Shown here in pieces: positions 26,311 through 38,183 of a DNA stretch of 64,000 nucleotides. The position numbers were made by a program, and so were the translations under genes. The DNA is from Culex pipiens pallens (lineage: Eukaryota > Arthropoda > Insecta > Diptera > Culicidae). The notes under the pieces are model-generated. The model was not told the DNA's origin. It searched no databases and saw only the letters and a list, made by a program, of their open reading frames with translations. How positions within the stretch are numbered: the first letter of the stretch is position 1; every line of letters starts with the position of its first letter. The stretch is from positions 47,451,808 to 47,515,807 of the forward strand of contig NC_068938.1 in assembly GCF_016801865.2 (NCBI RefSeq), read 5' to 3'.

Positions 26311-28329
26311 TGGTTTTTCGCGATTTCACGGAAGCCGCGTAATCCGTGAAATTCGCCTCTGGCCGTGAAATTTGGGAAATACCGTGAAATGCCGCGAAAT
26401 TTGAAATATTCAATTGATAAATCGATACTCAGTGCATTTAAGCTTTATTTTTCGATTCAATCATTTTAAAAGATTTTAAAGTAGCATTTTAAAACGCAGT
26501 TTACACAAAAACCCGATTTAATATCACCAGAGGTGAAATAGAGCCTTTCTTACAAAATGATGAAACTCCGAGAAAAATATTGGTGCAATTATTTTTTAAA
26601 AAACATAATGATACCATCCAGTGAGAATTTAATCTAAAGCTTCGAATCTATTAAGGCTAAACCTCAAATGCCATTTTTTTTAATTTCAGAAGTACATTAT
26701 TTGTCGCAAGACATTTAAATTTAATTGAGAAAAACATATTGGATTGACATTATTAGAAAAAAAATAAAGGGTACTCAGTCTATAATGTTAGTCTATGATT
26801 AACTTAAAAAATATGTATCGCTATTGCACTTTGTCGATCAATTATGAGAAGCCAGAAAGAACACTTTCACGCGCAGCGTAAAACGCGCAAGCGTAAAAGC
26901 GCTGGCGTTGAAGCTTCGACTTGACGACTTGTCGAGCTTTCGAGCGAGAACGAGCCGGGACTTCGAATTTGATGTTCAGTATATGATTTTGTATAAATTC
27001 AAAAATTTAATAGGAAAAAATAGGGTACAAATAAGACGAAAAACACTAAAATCGCTATATCTCTGGAAATACATTTTGGAAAAGCTTCAAATTTTGGGCC
27101 CAAACAGTTTATAGCGCATGTTTTCGAATGGTTTTTTGTTTGAAACTGAATTCTTTAAATTTGATAGTGTTATCTGTAAAATAGTCCAAAAAATACCTCT
27201 AAAAATGGCTTTGACCACATTTACTGGTCGAAAATTGTGAATCGAAAAATAAAATGTTCGTCTCCGACCCCACGGCTACAGATCTGACTTATAAGAATTG
27301 TGGGTTTTACGAGCGGTTTTCCAGTGATGGAAGACACAAATTTTTAAGAGCGGATACAGACATCGGCCATGTATTTCAGAAAAAAAGCTCTCAAAAATCA
27401 GACTTTGAGTTCCGGGTTTCGGGCCAAAATTCAATCGAAAGAGCGCATCTAAACCTTCAATTTAGTAACAGGATTTTTTCCTGGGACGAATCCTCGCCGT
27501 GCACGAATTATTTTAGATTTCTGAAAAAAGCGTTTTTCCAAAAGCAAACCTTAAACCTTTCTTTTGTAAGAAAGGCAAAAATCATATCAGATCTACAATT
27601 AGTTTTTGAAGGTATTGTTCATTACAATATTTAACAAAATGCAGATAGTTTCTCTATTCCACAAAATTCCAAAAACATTTTGAAAGAACATTATTCAACA
27701 GTTCTTTGAAATTAAACGCAAAAAATAGCTTTCTTATTTTTATATTTTTGTAAAATTTATTTTAATTAATCAACGATATTGAACAACGATGAACATATTG
27801 CATTTAAATATTTTGAATATAAATTATGTGTTCTAATTCAACATAATAATACATATTGAAATCATATTTGTTAATCATTTTGCAATGTATTATATTTTTC
27901 CTGCATTATCAACGAATGTACAAACTGCTTTTAATGAAGTTTTGCTTGAACAGTTGAATCATAAATTCTTGAATTTTTTTATTAGGTCCTATAAACAAAT
28001 GTTAAGATGGAGTGTATCTCTTTCACACCTTTGTTTGTAAGACCTTATACAAAAAATCTAGATTTCAACTGACGGAAATTCTTCAAAATTTTCCAAGATT
28101 AATCCAATAATCCTTTTTCCAATAAATAAATTTTGACAGGGGGTTTTATTTTGTATCTAAAACTACTGCCAACTTTTTAGACACTTTTCTGTTAATAATT
28201 TTGCTAAAAGTATACATTTTAACGTTTATTTTGAGCAAGTTTGAGAGTACCGTGAAATTTTCGTGAAATTTCAATGTTTTGTAATTGGCATAGCGCGTAA
28301 TTTCGATTTTTTTTTTGCCGTGAAAAATC
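26311..28329. other. Intergenic DNA with 'gtgaaatttcgcg'-type repeats
   Basis: Near 26310-26410 and again near 28240-28340 there are related phrases about 'ccgtgaaat', which may be the two ends of one diverged ~2 kb element. The 126-codon frame at 27254-27634 is Phe/Lys-rich and unconvincing. Confidence 0.35.
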
Positions 28330-29060
28330 ACTAACCGTAATGCTTATCAATGCAGAAAAATGCATTTCAGATAGTTTTCAGTTGATAAGACTTCTATTTC
28401 CTTTGAAATTTTAAAGTTTTTTTGAATTTTTTTTTGCCCCCTAATTTTTCGGACCAATTTTGAAGGGGTGGGCGACATAAACTTTGAAAAATATTCACAA
28501 CGGCCTAAGGCCATTGCAAATATTTTTTGATTTTTTTTTCTACTCGAACCAAAGTCGTGGGGGGAGGGGGCAAAAAATATAAAATTTAATTACAATTTTA
28601 CAAATTACAAGCCAAGGTTTCAACATTTTTCATTTCATTTTTATTAGTTGAATAATTCAGTATACAATATAGTTAACATTAATTACATTATGTAGTGTTA
28701 TGTGGCAACTTTCAGCTACGGGTTGGTTCATTTATCAGTCGATACAATAAGCCTAAGGGTTGGATTTAACAAGTAGTGCAGAAAAAAATCACAAAAAACT
28801 GCAGGTTTCAACATTTGGACGAAAAAGGTGTTTTAAAATGCATTTTACACGCGTTCAGTTGTTTTCCAATCATCAGTTTTAAAAATATCGATGTATTTCC
28901 GGAAAATAATATTTTCGCGAAAAAAAAGACTTTCTGGGGGACTGTGATTTGTATTTCATATAAATTCAAAATGTTTTTAAAGTAGTTCAAACATGCTAAA
29001 TATGACTATAAACGCAGGAAAATGCATTTAAAGTGGTTTCAGTTGATTAAACTTCCATTT
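28330..29060. mobile_element. Dispersed element family A, right end of one copy joined to left end of another
   Basis: 28330-28510 ends 'acataaactttgaaaaata' then 'acggcctaagg', and 28511 restarts 'ccattgcaaatattttttga' of the next copy, running to the lower-confidence end near 29060. The two copies are head-to-tail. Confidence 0.6.
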
Positions 29061-29164
29061 TCGTTAAAATTTGGAAGCTTTCCGAAATAAATTGCAGACA
29101 CTAGAAGCTTTAGTAACAAAAAATATATCTAAGCAGCACTCAGCTTATTGATCACACTTTACTT

Positions 29165-29322
29165 AGGCTTCATCCATAAAGTACGTCACGCTAAAATCAG
29201 CCAAAATTTACCCCCCCCTCCCCCCCTTTGTCACGCTTTTCCTATACTTATAACATGCAATGTCACACTTGCTCAGACCCCCTCTCCCCCCTAGAGTGTG
29301 ACATACTTTATGGATGACGCCT
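29165..29322. mobile_element. MITE with TCATCCATAAAGTA ends, 158 bp
   Basis: Left 'aggcttcatccataaagta' and right 'tactttatggatgacgcct' are inverted with one mismatch. C/G-rich runs lie inside. It is non-coding. I associate these termini with a very abundant insect repeat. Confidence 0.75.
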
Positions 29323-31459
29323 TGTCCAATCTTCTAGAAAAAATATTTTATTTGATATTGTTTGAAACGAGCATAAAATTTCACGATTAGATTTTTTATT
29401 TATTTATTTTTTTGTATGTTAACTAATTTCATGCATCAAATGCTAATGCCTCGCACCTTAATCAACCGATCCGACAAGTCTCATGGCATTATCATCCCCA
29501 GAGGCGACGAAAGTAATCGTTAAATTAATTCAAGTTAAACAACAGTCATTAGCGGGTAATGTTTTCGCAGTGGCGAATTTCACAAAGCAAGGGATGTCAC
29601 CTAGGTTGGCAAGGAAGCAGCACATTATACCTTAATCGACGGTCACATTAGGCGGGAAGAAAGTACCGTATCTGGGGGAGATTTTGAAATTTTTATAATA
29701 TGGGTATTTGCACTTTAGGTGTACAAAGTTATGCAACATCACGCTGATTTCAAGCATAGCTTGCAAATCTGATGACACCTCAGCTATTGTATAGATGAAA
29801 GAGAAAGTGATTCCAGATTCGTTGACGGTCGGTGGTGGTAGCCAGTGCAGCCCCGAAAGAAATCATTAACAAAATTGCAAACGTGACCAGGCGGAAAAGC
29901 TGCCCCTGGAGATCTTTAAAGTTTTAAAGTCGTGACTCACTTCCGGAATACATTATCCGAGGAGATAATTTGAGCGCCACCGAGGTTCAGCTGCACGTTA
30001 TCAACACAACATTAAAATTGGCAATCAGCGCCATTTTTAACGACCTGCGCCGTTAAAATCGACAAATCTCATTAGCACTTTAATTTATGTTTATCGCACG
30101 TGGTTATCGGAATGCATATATTGAGACGGCCCGAGAGCAGTTCATTAACCAATTGCATAAACAAGAAAATTTAATTCCATTATCCAAGAGAACACCCGGC
30201 CATAAAAACAAAATCCGAAAAGTGCATGACCTGCCTTCCAAAAGCTTGCAATATGCAAAGAAGCGCTTACATCATCCCCATTCCAAAAGCTCGAAAAAGG
30301 TGAGCGAAAACCGTAACATCTCATATGTGAACAACATCATTATCGGTCGGTGGTTGTTGGGGTGCCGTCGTCGTCAAACGAGACCAAAATTCAAATTTTC
30401 CACACTTGGGGAGGGAGGAAAAACGCCGGTGGAAGTGGCGGTTTTTTAGGGGTGGTACCATTATCATTATCGTTGCTGTGCGATAGAGTTTCCACGTTTA
30501 AATCTACCTGAAATTTATCAATGTGAATTATACTACAATATTCCTAACAATATTTTAACAAATTTGTTCAATTCTTCAAGCTTCGAAAAAGTTTCTTATG
30601 AAAAATTTCGTATTTGATTTAAAGTTTGATTATATTTGGCCATTCTATTGTTTATCGAAAATTTTCCCCAAACCTCCAACCTCAAACTTGAAAAAGCATA
30701 AACCTCTCACTCATCCACCGGGGTATCACCACACCGAGTAGACCAAAAACCATAAAATCCGTAGCAAAGCCAATAATGAGCCTCTGCTGCATGGGAAAAA
30801 GACGCATTAGAGGCTTATTCCGGGTCAATCGCTTCGAGCAGGGGTTGTTCACCTGCTCAATTTTTTGTTGAAGCTGTTTTAATTGATTGATTAGCTGTTT
30901 GGTCATACGTGTTTGCAATTACGAAGCCGGTAACGCGCATATCAGCTGTGGAACCGGAGTACAAATTTTGAGTGTCAAAATTGCATCTACTCGTTGTGAT
31001 GTAATCAAAAATACTTCCTTCAAGTTACAACATAAAACAGCCGCGATTATTATTTTGTGAAATATTATAACCTTTGAGAACATTCTCAGTGAGAATAATT
31101 TAAAATGATTTCAACTGTTTTAGGATGCTTCATAAAAAAATATTTCTAAAAATAAAAATGTCATTGGATTTTTTTTTGTAAATATACAAAATACAAATTT
31201 TCAGATAAAAATATTTATGTAAACAATTATAATCGTAAATATATAAAAAAGTATAATAAGCAATTATTAAATTATCAAGACTTCCGGATAACCATTTACT
31301 ATTTGATTGCCTTATTTGATCATAGTAAAAAATTGAGAATTAGAAACTATCTGCATAATAGCTTTTTCTAACTTTCAAAAAAACTGACTATTTTGAATAA
31401 TGTTTGCACTGGAGCAATCCTCCCAAAACTCCGAAAATGGATTATATATGTTTTTTTAT
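29323..31459. other. Intergenic DNA, no gene recognised
   Basis: 29400-30950 is non-repetitive with balanced composition and could hold regulatory DNA. 30950-31459 is AT-rich. A 120-codon frame at 30087-30449 has no recognisable features. Confidence 0.45.
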
Positions 31460-31760
31460 TTGAATCAAACTTTTTGGGGGCCTTTCCTATGACCAAAGCT
31501 TTCATTTTGTGCCATTGGTTCATCCATACAAGTCACCATACATTTTAAAATCTGTATTTTTTGAAGAAATTTTCTGAGCGATTTGGTGTCTTCGGCAAAG
31601 TTGTAGGTATTGATGAGGCCTGTTCGGAAAAAATAAGCACGTGGATAACACATTTTGCCAATCTTTTAATTTACTTTCTTTTCTCAAAATTAAATTTACA
31701 AAATAATTTTATTTTATTTTTTGTAATTTTTTACATCGTTTAAGCCATAGAGAAATACGA
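31460..31760. repeat. Dispersed repeat with 'ttcggcaaagttgtaggt'
   Basis: The core 'gagcgatttggtgtcttcgg' resembles 25280-25310 and, inverted, 56060-56095. It is a mosquito-type dispersed repeat and non-coding. Borders are not defined. Confidence 0.45.
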
Positions 31761-32362
31761 CAAAAAAAATTGTCGCCGATTTATGATATTTTGAGAAAAT
31801 GCGTTTTTTTGTGAACAATAGAAATCATTCACAAAACATTGTTTTGACTTCAGTCGAAATCGAATTTGCAATCGAAAAGTACTTTGCAGAAATATTGATA
31901 CTGTGCACCGATTTCGAGATATGACGGATAGGAGAATTTGATTTTAACTATAAATTTGTGATGTTCCAGTTTTTTTTATTTTGGCCAGATTTTTTTTCAA
32001 GAAGTTCAAGAAATTTTGTAAATTGGTCCTCTGGTTGCTGAGATACAGCGGATAAAAAAAACAAACAGGGAATAAAATATGCATTTTTGGATACATTTTT
32101 TTAATTTGATTTCTCGCATCCAAATCAATGAATCTTGTTCAATTAAGTTTTACGTAAAAAATCGATTAAGTACCTAAATTAAAAGTTTGCTATTCACATA
32201 GAATGAGAAAACTAAAAAAAATTGTTGTCCAAATTATTAAATTTAAACAACACTCTTACGGAAATGTTTATAGTTCATCAATCTTCATTTGTTTCTCTTA
32301 TACTTTTTTGCATGGTTTCTTAATAAAATTTCGGCATTAGAAAACTTACTCATATAATAGAT

Positions 32363-32835
32363 ATGGGTCATCTTCCACCAACTGACACAGCAGATGCCCC
32401 GACCCCTCCTTAATTTGCGTGAAACTTTATCCTAAAGTGCAATTTCGGTCTCTGATTCATTTTTTTTTTTGTTAAATCGTAATGAATCGAGATGGTAACA
32501 AGCAAACCTCTTGAGTTTATGCATCAAAATTTTTGTAATTGTCTGAAAAGTAATCCTCAAAGTTAAAAAATGTTTTAAAATGTAAACTTTGTCCTTAAAG
32601 AAAAAATAACCTTCTGGATTATTTTAGATTCGAAATGTACATTAAATTTCCCATAAAACACTGGCCGAATTTGTTTTAACAGTATATTACCGAAAAATGG
32701 CAAAGCTTAAAAAAAAATATTTTTTTCGATGAAATTTTTCTATCCGAGTTCTGAGTACGCCATTCAATCGGGCTTCTAATTTCAGTTCCTTTAACCCTGA
32801 ATTTCCAAATCATCAACATTTCAGGTTGTAAATTT
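32363..32835. mobile_element. Decayed single-arm copy of foldback family C
   Basis: Contains 'atgccccgacccctcc', 'gcgtgaaactttatcctaa', 'gcaaacctc' and 'gagtacgccattcaatcggg' in the order seen in one arm of the other copies, with many substitutions and gaps. No inverted partner was seen nearby. Confidence 0.6.
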
Positions 32836-33211
32836 ATTTTAAAAAACACGTCATATATATTTAAATATCAATTTAAATAGATTACATGACAACATTTTTA
32901 TCGAAAATCTAAGCACATTGATTTTTTTTATCAAAAATCAAACCGCCCTTTTGAAATGTAAGTCTTGATTTCAAAATCTTCAACATATTTTTATAAAATC
33001 GATCAGAAAATCACGAATTTTTCATTTTTAAAATTTAAAATCTGGCTATAAGTTCCCCAGATACGGTGCACAAAAGATGTTAGCTTATTGGGTAACACTG
33101 AGAAAATTTTTTTTTCTTGTTTTTTTTTGCATATCCAAACCTGGTTGCGTATCAACAAAGTTCAAAAAAGCAAAATGTAGATTTTTTTTCGAATTTTTAT
33201 TATGTGGGCAC

Positions 33212-33925
33212 TAGGGTATAAAAAATGACCCCCTGCTCGACAAGCGGAAAACGGTTTTTTGGGTTATTTTAAGCATCTATGTAAATTTTGAGCGAAATTG
33301 AATGAGATTAACCCATTGGTATGTTCTACAAAGACCGAGCCACGTAGCCCAGTGGTAACGCTTCCGCCTCGTAATCGGTAGATCGGGGTTCAAATCCCGG
33401 CTCGGAACAACAAAACTGGTGATCTTTTCCCTTCTGGATTCGATTGCTTAGTAAAGGGAAGGTAGTGTTTCGTAACAAACTGGACCTTATCATGACACCT
33501 TAGGAAGACAACCTATGGAATGTTAACATTAACCTTAACATGTTAACATTAAGTTGAGAATGAAACTGCCACTGAATCCGCTTTGTAAATGCCGGCCCCG
33601 ATACTCTTCAAGGGTGTTCCCCTCAGGAACTGGGAAAGATTTACTTTTATGTTCTACAAAGTTGTAGAGCATTAAATTTTCAATAAAAATCTCACTTTTG
33701 GGAATATTTGGATGGAAGTAGCGCACCATGCAGACCAAACCTTAAAAAAATGGGTTTTCCATACAATTTTTCGATTTTTCCCATACAAACTTCACCTTCG
33801 AGTATCAATGGTTAAATGATGACCGATTTTGCCCATATTTGGCCCAGAGTCCTAAAATAGGTCAAGGAACAACATTCAGCTTGTGGAGCGAGGTTTTGAA
33901 AAAAGTCTCATATTCTGGGCACCCT
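33212..33925. repeat. Dispersed repeat family B, copy 2 (split by the SINE)
   Basis: It shares 'gcggaaaacggttttttggg', 'ggatggaagtagcgcacc' and 'acttcaccttcgagta' in the same order as 25588-25975. The right end is 'tctgggcaccctta'. It has no coding capacity. Confidence 0.65.
33334..33647 (+). mobile_element. tRNA-derived SINE, about 314 bp
   Basis: The 5' 70 bp form a tRNA-like head with A box TAGCCCAGTGG, loop CTCGTAA (anticodon CGT, Thr-like) and B box GGTTCAAATCC. A tRNA-unrelated body follows. It is flanked by perfect 14-bp direct repeats tatgttctacaaag at 33320-33333 and 33648-33661, so it is a retroposed insertion, not a tRNA gene. It splits a copy of repeat family B. Confidence 0.85.
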
Positions 33926-35496
33926 TATGGGCACACATAGGCTGTTTAAAAAATGTTCGGAAAAGTTACCTTTAAATGACAATAACATGAAACTTGCACT
34001 TGCAATTTATAAAAAAAAAATCACTTTAGTTCTTTTCGATTGAAAATTTGAAATAACATTAATAATTAAAGTCAACAAATTTGTTTGAACTTCTATTTAT
34101 TTTAAATTACTAATTTTTCATAAAATTATAACCTGGTTAAAACTGTTATACCAGTTCTGGTATTTTATGAAATGATGCAATTTTATGTCCCCTAAAACCT
34201 AAAAAAAATAATGTCTTGGAAATCAAAATCGATACACAAATTCAGATTTTTTATTTTTACATGCCATTTTTGTGAGCCAAATAAGTATAGAAAATTATAT
34301 GGACAAACTAATGATGCAAAATGACCTCTACGGAAAACATCCAAAAAGTTTCAGAGAATTGCCTACGTATAATAAGTTCAAAGTCGATTTAATTATTTTT
34401 TTCAACGCAGATATCATTTTTTTTTTATTTCTTTACACTGATTTTTGAATTAAATAAAAAATAGTTTGGGGAGATTCAAACATATTTAAACATGTTTGTA
34501 ATTGCCTGGTAAACAAACTCACTAGAAAAAATACATACATACAAAGGCTTTCAAAACAAACCGAAAATTTTAGTCACGTGCCCGGCATCATTCCAAATTG
34601 GCCAACTTCCTCTTCGTTAAACCTCCCCCAATCGGTCAGCCCGAGGTCGCCACCCGGGGGTTCACGCCCGTCGGACACTGCTCTGGCTCGGTGGCCAAAA
34701 CAATATCGTAATAATATCACACTTTCCATCATTACGACGAATCAAGAAGCGTCATTATTATTGCGATTCGATAAAATTTTCCTTTCGTTTTCATTTGGCT
34801 CGCACGAGTTTTGCTGTATTTCGCTCGGATTTTTTTCTTTTTTTTTGCTTTTGCATCGGTGAGACCCCACCGAAATAAAGCGTCTGCTTGATTTCGCATA
34901 ATCACAGAGATTAAGCCCCCCTCCCCTTCCCTACTGGCGCGGTCTGTGTGAACTGCCATAATTAGTGTACAAATCCGGTCCGCCGCCCCCATCCGCTTGA
35001 TGATGTGAATTTGAATATATCCAAATGATCGGGTACCCTGCTATAATATACTAACCAAACTGTGAAACATGGACGGCGTCGTCGTTGGTGGTAGATTTTC
35101 AGCTTTTTTCGTAAAAATACAGGCATCCCAAAAATATCAAATTCACTTTAATTTGAAAAATTTACTAAAAAGTTTTCTAAACCGAAATTTTTGGTGAATT
35201 TTTAAAAATTTTGATGTTTTCGAAGAAAGCAATTCTCATATAATTTGTAATTCTACTTAATTTTTAAGGGCTGCCTGTAAAACGCTTCCCACCAAACCTA
35301 GTATTTATGAAGAGATAGTTGTTTGCAATGGTCTGTGCGAAATAGCTCCCAGCCAGGAGGCTCAAAACCACTTTCGATGTCGTCTTACCCTAAGAGAAGA
35401 CTCATGGGAGTTTTAAAGCAACACGTAGACAGTTTAACGATTTCAAATTCAGATCTCCAAATTGAAATGTTTGCAAACAAAATTTGAAAGAAATCC
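33926..35496. other. Intergenic DNA, no gene recognised
   Basis: AT-rich to 34560, non-repetitive GC-richer block 34560-35050, then mixed sequence up to the 8-bp array. Confidence 0.5.
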
Positions 35497-35961
35497 CAAG
35501 ACAAGAAGACAAGAAGACAAGAAGACAAGAAGACAAGAAGACAAGAAGACAAGAAGACAAGAAGACAAGAAGACAAGAAGACAAGAAGACAAGAAGACAA
35601 GAAGACAAGAAGACAAGAAGACAAGAAGACAAGAAGACAAGAAGACAAGAAGACAAGAAGACAAGAAGACAAGAAGACAAGAAGACAAGAAGACAAGAAG
35701 ACAAGAAGACAAGAAGACAAGAAGACAAGAAGACAAGAAGACAAGAAGACAAGAAGACAAGAAGACAAGAAGACAAGAAGACAAGAAGACAAGAAGACAA
35801 GAAGACAAGAAGACAAGAAGACAAGAAGACAAGAAGACAAGAAGACAAGAAGACAAGAAGACAAGAAGACAAGAAGACAAGAAGACAAGAAGACAAGAAG
35901 ACAAGAAGACAAGAAGACAAGAAGACAAGAAGACAAGAAGACAAGAAGACAAGAAGACAAA
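35497..35961. repeat. Perfect 8-bp tandem repeat (GACAAGAA)n, about 58 copies
   Basis: About 465 bp without a visible interruption. Because 8 is not a multiple of 3, all frames of the unit cycle through 24 nt and stay open on both strands (RRQEDKKT on +), giving artefactual ORFs up to 195 codons. The flanks are unrelated non-repetitive sequence. Confidence 0.95.
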
Positions 35962-36836
35962 TTTAAAGTAAATGCAACATGTTACTAAACCGTATGACTG
36001 ATCACCACTCTTTAAAAGAGGCAAATATCCCGCCACAAGTTTCGTTTACCAAGTGAAATGGAAAAACGCCAACCATTATCTCACTGTTTGTCTCCATTGA
36101 AAGAGAGAAAGACTATTTTTCAACAGACAAGCCACTTTCCCTCGTCTCAACCTCCCCCAAAACCCCTCGAAGGCGGAGGTGAGAACTAAACACAACACAA
36201 AACGGAAAAGCCCGCTCACGACACACGAGGAAAATTAAAAACGACTCAACCCGCGACAGAAATCGAAAGTACTTTGCCGACCCGCGCGGTTGGCAACCTT
36301 TCCATTATGATATACCATTGTAATGTTCTACGGAATCACGAGTAATAGCACCGAGCGAGAGAGAAACGCTGTGCAGTTTGTCATCACAACAAGTGAAAAT
36401 GAAAACGGTTTTTTTTTCTTTGGTTGATAGTTTTGTCTGTTTGAACAAGTCGGTGAAGGAAGAGCTCAGTGGTTTTCAAGAACAAAATGTATATTTAAAA
36501 AATATTCAAAAAAATATTTTGAGCATTTGATTCGGTTTTTCCAAAGAATTCGTGAAAAATAATAACATTTTTTTAAATTTTAAATGAAACTAAGAGAAAA
36601 TGTTCAAAAACCCCTGCCCAGCATCTCTCGTACCAAAGGAAGTCTCATATGAAACCATTGTAATGCTTCATTTCCCGCACTTTTCCTCTGGCCACGACCA
36701 GAAGACCAGTGTCAGTCAGCAGCTCACGGCATCTCGTTGAACAGATGACAGATCTTTATCTACCGTGGGTTTATAGGAAACCTTGAGTAAACAGCATCTT
36801 CTTTTTCTTGTTAGTTTACCATGGTGGAAAGTAATG
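35962..36836. other. Non-repetitive intergenic DNA
   Basis: Balanced composition between the 8-bp array and the half-LINE. No coding or RNA signal was seen. Confidence 0.45.
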
Positions 36837-36851
36837 AAAATTTTGATTATT
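36837..36851. repeat. Left target-site duplication of the half-LINE
   Basis: aaaattttgattatt, identical to the copy at 38011-38025. It abuts the A/TAA-rich tail of the - strand element. Confidence 0.8.
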
Positions 36852-38010
36852 TTTTTTTTATTTTTTTTATTATTATTATAGAGACTTTACACCATTGTGC
36901 ATTCATCTCTTCAAGGTGGATAGTGAAAGAGGAAAGATTACAGAGTTTAAAATCACTTCAATAATTATTACCATGCCTTTTTTCTAACGATTTCTGTCTA
37001 TGTTTCAAATATTTAGCGGAATATTTAAAGAATGAATTATCAAGTTCTTCAAGTTTTTCTTCGTCCTCTTCTTCCAGGGATTTAGAAGTTATCTCACAAC
37101 ATTTTTTCTTATAATATTTTGCCTTTATGACATCTTCATCTTCTTCATCTGTTTCTTCTGCAGCCATCTCTCTTCGTTTTTTTGTAAGCTCGTCTTCCGC
37201 GTCCAAATATGCCTGTAAGCGCTTTCGGCGGCGGGTGTGCTTAGAAAGCACGGTCTCGAATCCATCGTTGTCTTCTTCGTCAATTTCACTTGTTTCCATT
37301 GCATTTTGTTCTGGTTTACTGTTGTTGCTTTTACTGCTGCTGCTGCTTGGCTCGGGTTCAATCGGTTGTGTACTGCTTTTTTTGCCCACCTTTTTACTCG
37401 AATCCGCACATTTTTTGTTCTTTGCTTTGAGTTTGCAAAGCGATTTTTTGCCTATAATCGTCACTGTTGCAGCAGCATTGTTTACAGTGATTGATTTCGG
37501 CGTTGGCTGTTTCAGCAACATCCGCAGGGTCCGAACTCCATTTGGGATTCCTGGGAAGAAGTTAATCCAGCGGTCGTTGGTGATGGTCAAAACTTCGCCG
37601 TATTTACTCATCACTTTGACTACGTCATCATTGCTTATGCCTAGAGGTAGGTCAAGCACACGAACTTCCGTAGCGTTGTTGTCCAGGTAAATCGGGATTT
37701 TGCAACCCTGATAAACCAGAGGTTTGTCGATGATGGACGAGGCCATTGCTGAGTCGGCGAACTGCAACACGGCTATTTTTCTTCTATTGCATAATTGCAA
37801 TGCTCGCAAGTTTTCTTGGTTTACTTGAAGGTCTGCGAGAAATTTTTTTACAAGCTTTGGGCTTGGTTGGTTTTGGAGTTGACAAAAATCCAGAACCACA
37901 CTGTTTTTGTCTACGGTGCACATTTTAAAAAAAGCGGCGACGCGCACACAAACTGCGGACTGGCGTTGAGAATGCGACTTGTAAGGTCGGAGGTTACTTT
38001 GCAACTGATA
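36852..38010 (-). mobile_element. ORF1-only (half-LINE) retrotransposon copy, I/Jockey type
   Basis: The insertion is bounded by perfect 15-bp direct repeats, aaaattttgattatt, at 36837-36851 and 38011-38025. On the - strand it has about 87 bp of leader, one intact gag-like ORF, about 65 bp of 3' UTR and an A-rich tail containing TAA repeats (36852-36882), as in I-type LINEs. No endonuclease or reverse-transcriptase ORF is present. Perfect duplications and an unbroken ORF suggest recent insertion by machinery supplied in trans. A retrocopied host transcript is the main alternative. Confidence 0.75.
36958..37923 (-). CDS. Gag-like ORF1 protein of a LINE, 321 aa
   Basis: The frame is open further upstream to 38004, but the first ATG in good context (AAAATG) is at 37921-37923, giving 321 residues. 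The N-terminal half contains a region matching my memory of the RRM-like part of mosquito I/Jockey gag proteins, with VRVLDLPLGISNDDVVKVM, then YGEVLTI, then FFPGIPNGVRTLRM. In autonomous relatives this is usually followed by CCHC zinc knuckles for RNA binding. Here they are missing: the chain runs into Lys/Ser-rich sequence, a poly-Ser tract and alternating acidic and basic segments with a likely helical C-terminus. The protein would be expected to bind the element's RNA. The poly-Ser/EPE part and the absent knuckles make its activity uncertain. Confidence 0.7.
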   Translation of the reverse strand: MCTVDKNSVVLDFCQLQNQPSPKLVKKFLADLQVNQENLRALQLCNRRKIAVLQFADSAMASSIIDKPLVYQGCKIPIYLDNNATEVRVLDLPLGISNDDVVKVMSKYGEVLTITNDRWINFFPGIPNGVRTLRMLLKQPTPKSITVNNAAATVTIIGKKSLCKLKAKNKKCADSSKKVGKKSSTQPIEPEPSSSSSKSNNSKPEQNAMETSEIDEEDNDGFETVLSKHTRRRKRLQAYLDAEDELTKKRREMAAEETDEEDEDVIKAKYYKKKCCEITSKSLEEEDEEKLEELDNSFFKYSAKYLKHRQKSLEKRHGNNY

Positions 38011-38025
38011 AAAATTTTGATTATT
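38011..38025. repeat. Right target-site duplication of the half-LINE
   Basis: aaaattttgattatt, identical to 36837-36851. It marks the 5' end of the - strand element. Confidence 0.8.
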
Positions 38026-38183
38026 GAAAAATAAATTTAAAAAAAAAGTTTAAAAAAAGAAAATATATTTCCAATTAATTCGATAATAATGATGATTCAA
38101 CCTCGAAAAAATATTTTCCAAGAAAAGATAATTTATATTTATCTCATTTTGCGATTCCCGTCCAAGAAGGATATGTTTTCGTC

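Noticed and set aside
27254..27634. 126-codon + strand ORF
   Set aside because: Phe/Lys/Ser-rich translation of AT-rich repeat-like DNA with no splice or domain evidence.
33334..33408. tRNA-Thr gene
   Set aside because: The tRNA-like part continues into a SINE body and the whole unit is flanked by 14-bp target duplications. The anticodon stem is imperfect.
35385..36036. ORFs of 160-195 codons with SSCLLVFL or RRQEDKKT repeats
   Set aside because: They are translations of a pure 8-bp tandem repeat open in several frames on both strands; no promoter, signal or unique domain supports a gene.
37127..37690. 187-codon + strand ORF rich in Ser
   Set aside because: It is the antisense shadow of the gag-like ORF; the poly-Ser run reflects acidic codons on the other strand.
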